Shown here in pieces: positions 24,571 through 33,128 of a DNA stretch of 64,000 nt. The notes beneath the pieces are model-generated. The model was not told the origin of the DNA. It searched no databases and saw only the letters and a program-made list of their open reading frames with translations. This DNA is from CAYTLW01 sp964438735. Lineage in GTDB: Bacteria; Myxococcota_A; UBA9042. Each line of letters begins with the position of its first letter. Within the stretch, counting starts at the first letter, position 1. The stretch lies in NCBI GenBank assembly GCA_964438735.1, contig CAYTLW010000017.1:1-64000 (forward strand). Reading direction: 5' to 3'. A program made the position numbers and the translations under genes.

Positions 24571-25575
24571 CTAGATGAACACGCCCTTGCGCTCTTTCAG
24601 TCCGCGCTGGATGAGCAGGTCGATGGCGTCACGGACCTGCTTGACCTTGGCGGCGATCACCGCGTCATCGTCGTTGGCATCACCCTCGAAGTACATGGGC
24701 TCGCCGTAGTACAGGCGGTACTTCACCGGCATGGGACACATGGCCAACGGACCGACCAGCAGGGCCAGCGGCGGCAGCGGGAAGGAGGGCGCGTTGAACA
24801 GACGGGCCAGGAACTCCACGTTGCCCACATTGATGATCTGTTCTTCGCCGCCGACGATGCCCACGGGTACGATGGGACTGCCCGTCTCCAACGCCAGACG
24901 CATGAAACCGTGGCCGAACTGGGCCATCTGGTAGCGGCGGGAGAATGGCTTGCTGATGCCCCGGGCGCCTTCGGGAAAGACCATCACGCACTCTTCATTC
25001 TCCAGCAGGCGGCGGCAGTTGTCGGGCAATCCCGTCACCTGGCCACAGCGGATGCAGAACGTGCCGAAGAAGGGCAGCTTGGTGGCGAACTTCTCGACCA
25101 TGGAGCGGATCATGCGCGGCGGGTCGCGCTCCAGCAGCATGGACGCCCCGATCACCACGCCGTCCAGGGGCAACTGGCCGCTGTGGTTACCGATCAGCAG
25201 GCAGCGGCCATCGTCGGGCACCCGCTCGATGTCAAAGACCTCGGCTCGGAACCAGACCCGGTAGATGAACTCGATGACTCGCGCCAGGCCGCGCACATAC
25301 TCCGGGCTGAAGCCAAAGGGGTCGACGCCGAACTGATTGAGGTTCTTGCTGTCGAGCAGGATGCCCACGCGACGATCCAGCTCCGCGCTCGAGGTCCGCC
25401 AATCGGGCGCGGCCAGGAGCGCTCGCACATCGGCCGCAGCCTCCACGACTTCTTCCCACAGACCGTGCACGGTCTCACCGCCGCCGTCGCGGGCGACCTC
25501 GATGATCTGCCCGGCCGCGGCGCCGGCGATGCGCTGAAGGTGGTCGACCGTGTCGTGCAGGGGCGATCGGCTCAT
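24571..25575 (-). CDS. Lysophospholipid acyltransferase family protein (PlsC-like)
   Basis: 334 residues. NHSGQLPLD is the His-x4-Asp acyltransfer motif, and FPEGARG is the glycerophosphate-binding block III; PIVPVGIVGGEEQ is block IV. These mark a 1-acylglycerol-3-phosphate acyltransferase-type enzyme acting at the inner membrane face on lipid precursors. A roughly 100-residue N-terminal extension precedes the domain. The ATG at 25575 is preferred; the longer frame to 25629 adds a basic stretch. The next gene downstream is the epimerase, and gyrB starts divergently at 25828. It could act on non-glycerol lipids such as ornithine lipids or steroids. Confidence 0.85.
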   Translation of the reverse strand: MSRSPLHDTVDHLQRIAGAAAGQIIEVARDGGGETVHGLWEEVVEAAADVRALLAAPDWRTSSAELDRRVGILLDSKNLNQFGVDPFGFSPEYVRGLARVIEFIYRVWFRAEVFDIERVPDDGRCLLIGNHSGQLPLDGVVIGASMLLERDPPRMIRSMVEKFATKLPFFGTFCIRCGQVTGLPDNCRRLLENEECVMVFPEGARGISKPFSRRYQMAQFGHGFMRLALETGSPIVPVGIVGGEEQIINVGNVEFLARLFNAPSFPLPPLALLVGPLAMCPMPVKYRLYYGEPMYFEGDANDDDAVIAAKVKQVRDAIDLLIQRGLKERKGVFI

Positions 25576-25827
25576 CACATTCCCAAGGGACTGCGCCCGG
25601 TAGTGGAGGCGTTCCCAACGGTGCCGCAAGACGCTGCCGAACTCAAGGTCGGGGCAGCCGCCGAAACCGAGCGCCAGGCAACGGTCTGAGACGGGCGCAA
25701 TCCGCCGATCACAAAGGGAGGATCGCCTTGCTCAAGGGCCCAATTCATGGTAGTCTTTCCAGCCTCTCCGGGGTGGAAAAACCGGAACAATTCCAACAAC
25801 AAACAACACGCCCTCAGGAACGACCGC

Positions 25828-28317
25828 ATGGCCGAGATCGAAGACCTCCTCAACGCAGCCGAAGGTGGCGACGAGTACAACGTCGACTCCATCAAGGTTC
25901 TCAAGGGCCTGGAGGCGGTTCGCAAGCGCCCGGGCATGTATATCGGCGACACAGACGACGGGTCCGGCCTGCACCATATGGTGTTCGAGGTGGTCGACAA
26001 CTCCGTCGACGAAGCGTTGGCCGGCATCTGCGACACCATCACGGTGACCCTGCACCTGGACGGCTCGTGCACCGTCGTCGACAACGGCCGTGGCATCCCG
26101 GTGGGCGACCACGAAGATGGTCGCTCGGCTGCTGAGGTGGTGCTCACCGAGCTACACGCCGGCGGCAAGTTCGACCAGAACTCGTACAAGGTCTCAGGCG
26201 GCTTGCACGGTGTCGGCGTGTCGGTGGTCAACGCGTTGAGTGAATGGCTGCACCTCGAGGTACGCCGCGATGGCTGGCTCTGGCGCCTGGAGTTCGACCA
26301 CGGCCAGGTCACCGGCCCGATTCGCAAACTCGGCGAGGCTGAGGGCACGGGCACGGTGGTGCACTTCAAGCCGGACACCGACATCTTCTCCATGACGGAG
26401 TTTTCGTTCGACTCGCTCTCTTCTCGACTGCGTGAGATGGCCTACCTGAATCGTGGGCTGCGCATCGAGCTGCGCGACGAACGAGATGAGCGCGAATCCA
26501 TCTTCCACTTCGAAGGCGGCATCGCGTCCTTCGTGCAGTACCTCAGCAAGGGGAGGACGGCGCTTCACCCCAACCCGATCTACCTCTCCGCGGGACGGGA
26601 TATCGGCGAAGATCGACGCATCGACGTCGAGTTGGCCCTGCAGTGGACGGATGCCTACAGCGAGCAGGTGGTCTGCTTCACCAACAACATCCGCAACCGC
26701 GACGGTGGCACCCACCTGACCGGCTTCCGCCTGGCGGTGACCCGCATCGTCAACGAGTACGCCGACAAAGAGGGCATGCTCAAGAAGTTCAAAGGGACGC
26801 TCAGCGGCGACGACATCCGCGAGGGCATCGTCGCGGTGATCTCGGTGAAGTTGCCCGACCCGAAGTTCTCCTCGCAGACCAAGGACAAGCTGGTCAGTTC
26901 CGAGGTCACGCCGCTGGTTTCATCGGTGGTCGCGGAGCACCTGGGCGATTACCTGGTGGAGAATCCCGACGACGCGCGCCGCATCGTCGGCAAGGCGGTC
27001 GATTCGGCACGCGCCCGCGATGCCGCCCGCAAAGCCCGCGACCTGGTCCGGCGCAAGGGCGCCCTGGAGAGCCTCTCGCTGCCCGGAAAGCTGGCCGACT
27101 GCCAGGAGAGGAATCCGGAAAACTGCGAAATCTTCATCGTCGAGGGCGAGTCCGCCGGCGGCTCGGCCAAGGGCGGTCGCGAGCGCAAGTACCAGGCGAT
27201 CCTGCCTTTGCGCGGCAAGATCCTGAATGTCGAGCGCGCACGCTTCGATCGGATGCTGAACAGCGACGAGATCATGGTCCTGATCACCGCGCTCGGCACC
27301 GGCATCGGGCCGGAGAGCTTCGACATCGACAAGCTGCGATACCACCGCGTCATCATCATGACCGACGCGGATGTGGACGGTCTGCACATCAGAACGCTGC
27401 TGTTGACCTTCTTCTACCGGCAATTCCCCGAGATCATCGATCGCGGCTATCTCTACATCGCCCAGCCGCCCCTGTATCGGGCCAAGAAGGGTCGCAAGGA
27501 GAAGTATCTGCTCGATGACGAGGCGCGCGAGGCATACCTCATCGACGCCGGCACGGAGAAGGTCACCGTCGCCGGGCGGGACGGTCAGGAGGTGAGCGGC
27601 GAGGATCTCAAGCGCCTGCTGCGCCGTATCATCGAGTTCCAGCGCGTACTGTCCCGCATGTCCGCACGACTGGGACCGGCGACGGATGAACGAATCGTGC
27701 GGGCGTTCGTCAAGGGCGCTGCGCTGTCGGCGGAGATGCTGGACGATCCCGCGGCGCTGAACGGCGCTGTGGGCGACGCCGGCGAGTGGATGGCGCGCCG
27801 ACATCCGGCGGCCGTCCAGCCGCGCATGGAGGTCGAAGCGCTGGAAGAGGATGCGGCGCGACCCGGTCAGGGGAAGTACCGCATCAACGTCCAGTCGCGC
27901 ATCAGCGGCGTGGACCGGCGCACGCTCATCGGCGGTCGCATGGTGCTGGGCGCCGATCACCGCCTGTTGCGGCAGCGCATCGACGACATCGCCGGGCTCG
28001 TCGGCCAGGCGCCCTACGTGGTCAGCCGGGGCGACCAGGTCGAGGAGATCGAAGATTTCGAGGACCTGCTGGAGTTGATCCTGGGCTACGGCATGCGCGG
28101 CGTGCAGCTCAATCGCTTCAAGGGCCTGGGCGAGATGAATCCGGAGCAGCTGTGGGAGACCACAATGGACCCGGACAAGCGCACCATCCTGCAGGTTCGA
28201 GTCGAGAGCGGTCAGAATGCCAACGAGATCTTCTCGGTATTGATGGGCGACCAGGTCGAGCCCAGGCGGGAATTCATCACCGCCAACGCGCTTCAGGTCC
28301 GCAATCTGGACCTCTGA
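25828..28317 (+). CDS. gyrB: DNA gyrase subunit B
   Basis: 829 residues from the ATG following AGGAACG. Domains in order: GHKL ATPase (VRKRPGMYIGD, EVVDNSVDEA with the catalytic Glu and Asn, GGLHGVG), transducer, Toprim (EGESAGGSAKGGR, LPLRGKILNVERAR, TDADVDGLHI) and a C-terminal tail ending ANALQVRNLDL. The roughly 170-residue insert after Toprim, present here, is typical of GyrB in proteobacteria and related groups. It introduces negative supercoils with GyrA, which is not in this window. It is convergent with the kinase-WD40 gene with only six bases between stops. A weak promoter-like pair (TTGCTC, TAGTCT, 17 apart) lies at 25728-25756. Confidence 0.96.
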   Translation: MAEIEDLLNAAEGGDEYNVDSIKVLKGLEAVRKRPGMYIGDTDDGSGLHHMVFEVVDNSVDEALAGICDTITVTLHLDGSCTVVDNGRGIPVGDHEDGRSAAEVVLTELHAGGKFDQNSYKVSGGLHGVGVSVVNALSEWLHLEVRRDGWLWRLEFDHGQVTGPIRKLGEAEGTGTVVHFKPDTDIFSMTEFSFDSLSSRLREMAYLNRGLRIELRDERDERESIFHFEGGIASFVQYLSKGRTALHPNPIYLSAGRDIGEDRRIDVELALQWTDAYSEQVVCFTNNIRNRDGGTHLTGFRLAVTRIVNEYADKEGMLKKFKGTLSGDDIREGIVAVISVKLPDPKFSSQTKDKLVSSEVTPLVSSVVAEHLGDYLVENPDDARRIVGKAVDSARARDAARKARDLVRRKGALESLSLPGKLADCQERNPENCEIFIVEGESAGGSAKGGRERKYQAILPLRGKILNVERARFDRMLNSDEIMVLITALGTGIGPESFDIDKLRYHRVIIMTDADVDGLHIRTLLLTFFYRQFPEIIDRGYLYIAQPPLYRAKKGRKEKYLLDDEAREAYLIDAGTEKVTVAGRDGQEVSGEDLKRLLRRIIEFQRVLSRMSARLGPATDERIVRAFVKGAALSAEMLDDPAALNGAVGDAGEWMARRHPAAVQPRMEVEALEEDAARPGQGKYRINVQSRISGVDRRTLIGGRMVLGADHRLLRQRIDDIAGLVGQAPYVVSRGDQVEEIEDFEDLLELILGYGMRGVQLNRFKGLGEMNPEQLWETTMDPDKRTILQVRVESGQNANEIFSVLMGDQVEPRREFITANALQVRNLDL

Positions 28318-28323
28318 GCCGTC

Positions 28324-31300
28324 CTAGAGCGGCCCGACGGCGGACAGACGCCGGCAGGTGCCATCCCAGGCGCCGATGTAGACGCAACGACTATCTGCCG
28401 CGAAGTGCAGGTGCTTGGCGCCGGTCTTGAAGTCGTCGCGTTCGGCCACCAGCTTGCCGGTCTCCATGCTCCAGATTCGCGCGGTACGGTCATCCGACGC
28501 GCTGGCGATGAACGCGCCATCGGGGCTGATAGCGACCCCAGCGACGATGTCAGCGTGACCATCGATGTCGTGCCGCGTGCTGCCATCCCGGGCGGACCAG
28601 ACCAGGATCCGACCGTCCCAACCGCCGGAAACCACCCATCGGGCATCGCGCGACAGGGCCACGCTGGCCACCGCGCCTTCGTGCTCGCGCGAGGTCAGGC
28701 GGGCGCCGCCACCGACGGGATCCCAGGTCCGCACCGTGCCATCCTCTCCTGCCGTGGCCAGCAGTCGCCTGGAGCCGGTCGCTGCGACCGCGTTGACTGA
28801 GCCGTTATGACCGCGCAAGGAGCGACGGACCTCCAGACCCGGCAAACGCAACAGGTGGGCACTGCCATCGTCGCAGCCGGCGACCAGCAGGCGACCATCG
28901 TTGGAAATGGCCAGGGACAACGCCCTGGAATCGAGGCGACGCTCGGCCATCTGGGTACCGTCTGTCGGATCCCAGAGCCGCAACCAGCCTTCGACACATG
29001 CGCTGGCGACGAGTCGGCCATCCGGGTCCGCCGCCACGGCGCAGATCATGGACGTGTGATTGCCAATGTCGATGCTCTCGGCGGCGTCGAGCAGGCGAGC
29101 GGGCAACTCCACGATCTCGCTGAAGTGGACCATGCGAAGATCGCCGCCGTTGTCGCCGTAGAGCACGGTGCAGGCGTCGGCACCCATCCACATGGCTGAC
29201 ACGCTATCGGCTGCACGCGTGACGCGCCGACGGCTGCGTCGCTCCAGTTCGCGGGTCAGGTTCTGCAAGCCCCGAGACAACATGGCCTGAGCACCCCGAG
29301 GAGCACCGGGGCCAGCCTGGTCAGTCCCGCCGCCCATGCGCTCCTGCAGACTGGCAAATGGATTACGAGGGATGCCCGCCAGCGGCGACGGCGGCGGCGA
29401 GGGGCGCTCGCGCGGAGCCGGTGGGGGCGGCGGCGGAGGCCTGGGCGGCGGGGGCGCGACGATGACCTCAGCGGCGGGTTCGTCGTCGGCTTCGGGTTCG
29501 TCGTCGGCTTCGGGTTCGGCTTCGGCTTCTGCTTCGTATTCTTCGTCGACTCCGATGACGGCGATGAGTCCTTCATCCAACTCGGTGGCAGAGGGGTCGG
29601 GCTCGGGCTCGGACACAGACACGGCTTCGGGCTCTGGCTCGGGCTCGGGCTCGGGCTCGGGCTCAGGCTCAGGCTCGGGCACGGGCTCGGTCACGGACGC
29701 GGCGTCGGTAGTGGCGACGGGGGGAGCGGAGCGACCCGAGGCGGATGATATTTCATCATCCGACGAGGTAGGTTCGGCGGCAGGTTGCGGAACCGGCTCC
29801 CGGGGCAGAGACACAGGCAGGGGCGCCGGACCCTCGGGGGCCGCCATGGACTGCACCGATACGGCGGTGATGTCCTGGGGGAACTCATCGTCTGCTTGGC
29901 TCTCGGCCGCGGCTGGTGGGTCGTTCTGGACTGGGTCGATCGGGTCGAGCGGCTTGCTGACCGCGTCCAACGTCACCGTAGGACGTTCGGCGAACGCCGG
30001 CGTTCCGGGCGCCGGCGCGGGGTCGACGATTGGTGAGGGCGGCTTCTCCGCCTCGCGTCTGGCCTCAGCCTGGGGTGCAGGCGGCGGCGGGGGAGTGGGC
30101 TGGCGAGCCGGGCTCGACGGTCGGGCCCTGGGCCGTTCTGGACTCGACGGGCGGGCCCTGGGCCGCTCCGGGCTCGATGGACGGGCCGTAGGTCGCTGCG
30201 GGCTCGACGGGCGTACCGGCCGCCGGCTGGGGCTGGACGGGCGCGCCTGTCGACGCTCGGGACTGGATGCACGCGCTGCCGGCCGCGGTGCCGGGGATGC
30301 GTCCGCTTTGGGCAGGTTGACCTTGACCAGGCGACTGCCGCCCTCAGAAGGGGCTGCCGGCTCACCTGCGGAACCGCCCGACGGCGTGCCGGCCGGTCGA
30401 CGCAAGCGTGGGTCGGGCACGTGAGCGTCCAGCGCTGCAAACGCATCCGAGACCATGGTCTCCTGCGATTCCAGCGGGGTCGGTGCGCGCCTGGACCCAT
30501 CCCCGTCGCGGACCGAGACCTGGGCCGACGATGCCGCCGGAGACTCATTTTTCGTCTGCGTGCCGGAGATCGCCGGGGCACGAGTCGCAGCGCCGACGAT
30601 GGGGAAAGCACCCGACGGCAGCTGACCCAGGGCGTCCTGGAGCGCTATCCGCATGGCCGACGCGTCCGCCCAACGGCGATCTGGGTGCTTCTCGAGCGCA
30701 CGCTCGATCACCGCGGCGACCGCCGGACGGGCCACACCCGGGGCACGGACCAGAATGGGCTCGCAGGGTTCGGTGACGTGCTGCATGACCACCGCGAGCG
30801 GATTGTCGCCGGTGAATGGCAAGCTGCCGGTGAGGCACTCGAACAGCACGACGCCGAGCGCGTAGAGATCACTGCGGGCGTCGATGGGTTTGCCCATGGC
30901 CTGTTCAGGGCTCATATGGGTCGGCGTGCCCAGGGCCTTGCCCGCCTGGGTCATGCGGGTATCGGTGTCTTTGACGATGCCGAAATCCAGCACCTTGACG
31001 ATGGAATCACCGCCGGCGACCTGATGCAGAAAGATGTTGGCCGGCTTCAGATCCCTGTGCACGAGGCCGTGAGCGTGAGCTTCACCGAGACTGCGCAGTA
31101 CCGCGGTGCCGATGTCGACGGTCTGCATCTCGCTGACGGTGCGCTCCTCGCGGGAGTTGCGATAGAGCGTATCCTGGAGGCTCTCGCCAACCAGTCGCTC
31201 CATGGTCAGGAACAGGTTGCCGGCGTCGATCTGGCCAAAGTCGAAGACCCGCACCGTATTCGGGTGCGACAGACGCGACGTTGTGGCCGCCTCCTGGAAG

Positions 31301-31569
31301 AAGCGCCGCGATGCCTCCTCACCCTCTGATCCCGTTCGCTGCGTCAGCACCTTGACAGCTACCGCGTGCCCGGTGGTCATGTGGGCGGCTTCGTAGACCG
31401 TGCCGAATCCACCGCGGCCGATGACGCCGACAACACGATAACGCCCGCCAATGATCTGCCCTTCCGGCAACTGACCTTCGCCCGGCGCGGCTCGACGAAC
31501 CGTGGGAATCCCATGCGTGGGACAAACCCTGGCGTCGGTGTTCTCGCCGCAGCGTGGACAGTAGCGCAT
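28324..31569 (-). CDS. Serine/threonine protein kinase with N-terminal zinc ribbon and C-terminal WD40 repeats
   Basis: 1081 residues. The start MRYCPRCGENTDARVCPTHG is a short zinc-ribbon. The kinase domain (about 35-300) is complete: GRGGFGTVYEA, AVKVL, HRDLKPANIFL, DFGIVKD and SPEQ. About 450 residues of low-complexity linker follow, with six copies of RPSSPERPRA-like decamers and a Pro-Glu alternation. The last 300 residues are about six or seven WD40 blades (e.g. WDP, GHNGSVNAVAA, GHADIVAGVAISPDG, IWSMETG). No transmembrane helix is clear, so it is probably cytoplasmic, with the propeller recruiting substrates. An upstream start at 31620 is possible. Confidence 0.9.
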   Translation of the reverse strand: MRYCPRCGENTDARVCPTHGIPTVRRAAPGEGQLPEGQIIGGRYRVVGVIGRGGFGTVYEAAHMTTGHAVAVKVLTQRTGSEGEEASRRFFQEAATTSRLSHPNTVRVFDFGQIDAGNLFLTMERLVGESLQDTLYRNSREERTVSEMQTVDIGTAVLRSLGEAHAHGLVHRDLKPANIFLHQVAGGDSIVKVLDFGIVKDTDTRMTQAGKALGTPTHMSPEQAMGKPIDARSDLYALGVVLFECLTGSLPFTGDNPLAVVMQHVTEPCEPILVRAPGVARPAVAAVIERALEKHPDRRWADASAMRIALQDALGQLPSGAFPIVGAATRAPAISGTQTKNESPAASSAQVSVRDGDGSRRAPTPLESQETMVSDAFAALDAHVPDPRLRRPAGTPSGGSAGEPAAPSEGGSRLVKVNLPKADASPAPRPAARASSPERRQARPSSPSRRPVRPSSPQRPTARPSSPERPRARPSSPERPRARPSSPARQPTPPPPPAPQAEARREAEKPPSPIVDPAPAPGTPAFAERPTVTLDAVSKPLDPIDPVQNDPPAAAESQADDEFPQDITAVSVQSMAAPEGPAPLPVSLPREPVPQPAAEPTSSDDEISSASGRSAPPVATTDAASVTEPVPEPEPEPEPEPEPEPEPEAVSVSEPEPDPSATELDEGLIAVIGVDEEYEAEAEAEPEADDEPEADDEPAAEVIVAPPPPRPPPPPPPAPRERPSPPPSPLAGIPRNPFASLQERMGGGTDQAGPGAPRGAQAMLSRGLQNLTRELERRSRRRVTRAADSVSAMWMGADACTVLYGDNGGDLRMVHFSEIVELPARLLDAAESIDIGNHTSMICAVAADPDGRLVASACVEGWLRLWDPTDGTQMAERRLDSRALSLAISNDGRLLVAGCDDGSAHLLRLPGLEVRRSLRGHNGSVNAVAATGSRRLLATAGEDGTVRTWDPVGGGARLTSREHEGAVASVALSRDARWVVSGGWDGRILVWSARDGSTRHDIDGHADIVAGVAISPDGAFIASASDDRTARIWSMETGKLVAERDDFKTGAKHLHFAADSRCVYIGAWDGTCRRLSAVGPL
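29629..29690 (-). repeat. Hexanucleotide tandem repeat coding Pro-Glu alternation
   Basis: About ten imperfect copies of a GGCTCG-type hexamer. In the kinase gene they encode alternating Pro and Glu. Slippage here would change linker length by two residues per unit without a frameshift. Confidence 0.8.
30110..30259 (-). repeat. Five tandem 30-bp repeats inside the kinase linker
   Basis: Five contiguous imperfect 30-bp units, with a partial sixth. They encode the 10-residue repeat R-P-S-S-P-x-R-x-x-A in the linker of the kinase-WD40 protein. They are in frame, so they extend the flexible linker by 10 residues per unit; copy number could vary between strains. Confidence 0.85.
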
Positions 31570-31709
31570 GGGACTCCACGGAGCGTACGCTCCGGACCCG
31601 CGAGGATCACCGTGCGTCACTGCGGAGTCAAGCGGTCACCACGTCTATCAAGAAGTGGAACTCACCGGCTTTAGCTACGTGAATTCAGCTGGTTATCAGT
31701 TCTAACGGC

Positions 31710-33101
31710 CTACTTGAGCACGTACGAGCACAGACCATCTTTGCACAGGTCTGTAGACACGGCCTGACCGTCATCGCATTCGGTGGCCAGGTTGCAGGTT
31801 CGCGCCTCGCAGGTACGGTTCAGCGTGATGTCATCGAGATAGACACCTTCACCGTTGTTGGCGATGCCATCGGTGGTGTTGAACAGGAACTCGATGGCCG
31901 CCTTCTGGCCGCCGAAGGCGCTCAGGTCGACCTTGTAATCGACCCATGCCTTGACCTTGAAACCCTCCGCCTTCTTGGTCCAGACGACGTACTTCTTGGC
32001 GCCGATGATCAGCGTCACCTCGAACTTGTCGTACGTGGTGCCTGACTCTGTATCCATGTAGAGCGAGAATGCCAGGACCGTCTTTTCGCCCTTGGCGATC
32101 TCCATGGGCTGGCTGGTGACGGTGCCGTTGGTGGCGCCATCGTCGAAGTTCCCCTTGGCGAGATTGCCATAGTAGAGGCTGCCCTTGCCCGTCTTGGCCT
32201 TCTTGCCTTTGACCGGCTGCCATTTCGACGTCGCCGGCGCGCTGTTCTTGAGCGCCAGGCCGCCGGTCGTGCCATCTTCGAAGTCGATCTTGAGCATCGA
32301 CTCCTCACAGCAGCCGGCCGCACCCGTGGGCGTCCAACTGCAGATGCCGTTGGCTTCGCACTTATCCGCCGTGCACAGGGCGTCCTTGTCGTCGCAGTCC
32401 ACGTCGGTCTTGCAGCACTGGTTCTTGTGGCTGCACTTGTTCTTACTGCACAGGTCGAGGCTGCACTTGTTGCCATCGTCGCAATCTACATCCGACACGC
32501 AGCAGTCGGCCGATGTCTTGGTGTAGGCGCAGGCCATGCCGACCACGGGACAGGTATCCAGCGTGCAGGGATTGCCGTCGTCACAGTCACCGGGGATGTG
32601 GCAACACTTCGGTGGCACCTTGCTTGCCGGGATGATGTGCTTGCAGGTCAGGCCGCTGCAGTAGTCGGTGGTACACGGGTTCTCGTCCTTGCACTGGTCG
32701 CTGTTGGTGCAGCAATTCGGCTTGTCGATGTGCTGGCAGACCAGGTCCTTGCAGGTGTCGGTGGTGCAGGGATTCTTGTCGTTGCAGGCCCCGTTGGACT
32801 CGCAGTACTCCGGCTGGGTCTTGTAGACACAAACCCCTTCCGAACAGACCTCCAACGTCGCCGCGAGCCCGTCGTCACAGTCGCTGTCGACGTTGCAAGA
32901 GCCGGCCATGCAGGTGCTCTGCACTTCGATCACGTCCACGCGCACCCAACTGGTGGCGATCTTGATCTTGGTCGGCACGAACTCGAAGACCAGGCGCACT
33001 TTGCGGGTCGCGGGTCGGGCGGCAAATCCGCTCAGGTCGACCTCGATCTTCTTCCAACTTGGTATGGAGCCCTTGGCCGTCCAGATGCGCCAGCTGCCCA
33101 C
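31710..33101 (-). CDS. C-terminal part of a broken Cys-rich CTDC-repeat surface protein
   Basis: 463 residues in the same frame as the lipoprotein gene upstream, separated from it only by one TAG (33129-33131) and nine sense codons. It begins in the middle of a beta-sandwich domain (WRIWTAKG, KKIEVDLSGF), continues with about seven Cys repeats of the form C-D-D-G-N-P-C-T-x-D-x-C, and ends with a second beta-sandwich (FEDGTTGG, KVDLSAF, VYLDDITLNRTC) and a last repeat. The GTG at 33101 lacks a signal peptide, so separate expression as an exported protein is unlikely. Best read as the distal half of one roughly 906-residue protein. Surface adhesin-like role inferred. Confidence 0.6.
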   Translation of the reverse strand: MGSWRIWTAKGSIPSWKKIEVDLSGFAARPATRKVRLVFEFVPTKIKIATSWVRVDVIEVQSTCMAGSCNVDSDCDDGLAATLEVCSEGVCVYKTQPEYCESNGACNDKNPCTTDTCKDLVCQHIDKPNCCTNSDQCKDENPCTTDYCSGLTCKHIIPASKVPPKCCHIPGDCDDGNPCTLDTCPVVGMACAYTKTSADCCVSDVDCDDGNKCSLDLCSKNKCSHKNQCCKTDVDCDDKDALCTADKCEANGICSWTPTGAAGCCEESMLKIDFEDGTTGGLALKNSAPATSKWQPVKGKKAKTGKGSLYYGNLAKGNFDDGATNGTVTSQPMEIAKGEKTVLAFSLYMDTESGTTYDKFEVTLIIGAKKYVVWTKKAEGFKVKAWVDYKVDLSAFGGQKAAIEFLFNTTDGIANNGEGVYLDDITLNRTCEARTCNLATECDDGQAVSTDLCKDGLCSYVLK

Positions 33102-33128
33102 GGCGGTCTCCGCGCGCAGGGAGAAGAC

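Noticed and set aside
30110..30259. 30-bp tandem repeats considered as a CRISPR array
   Set aside because: Units are contiguous with no spacers and lie in frame within a kinase gene, encoding a decapeptide repeat.
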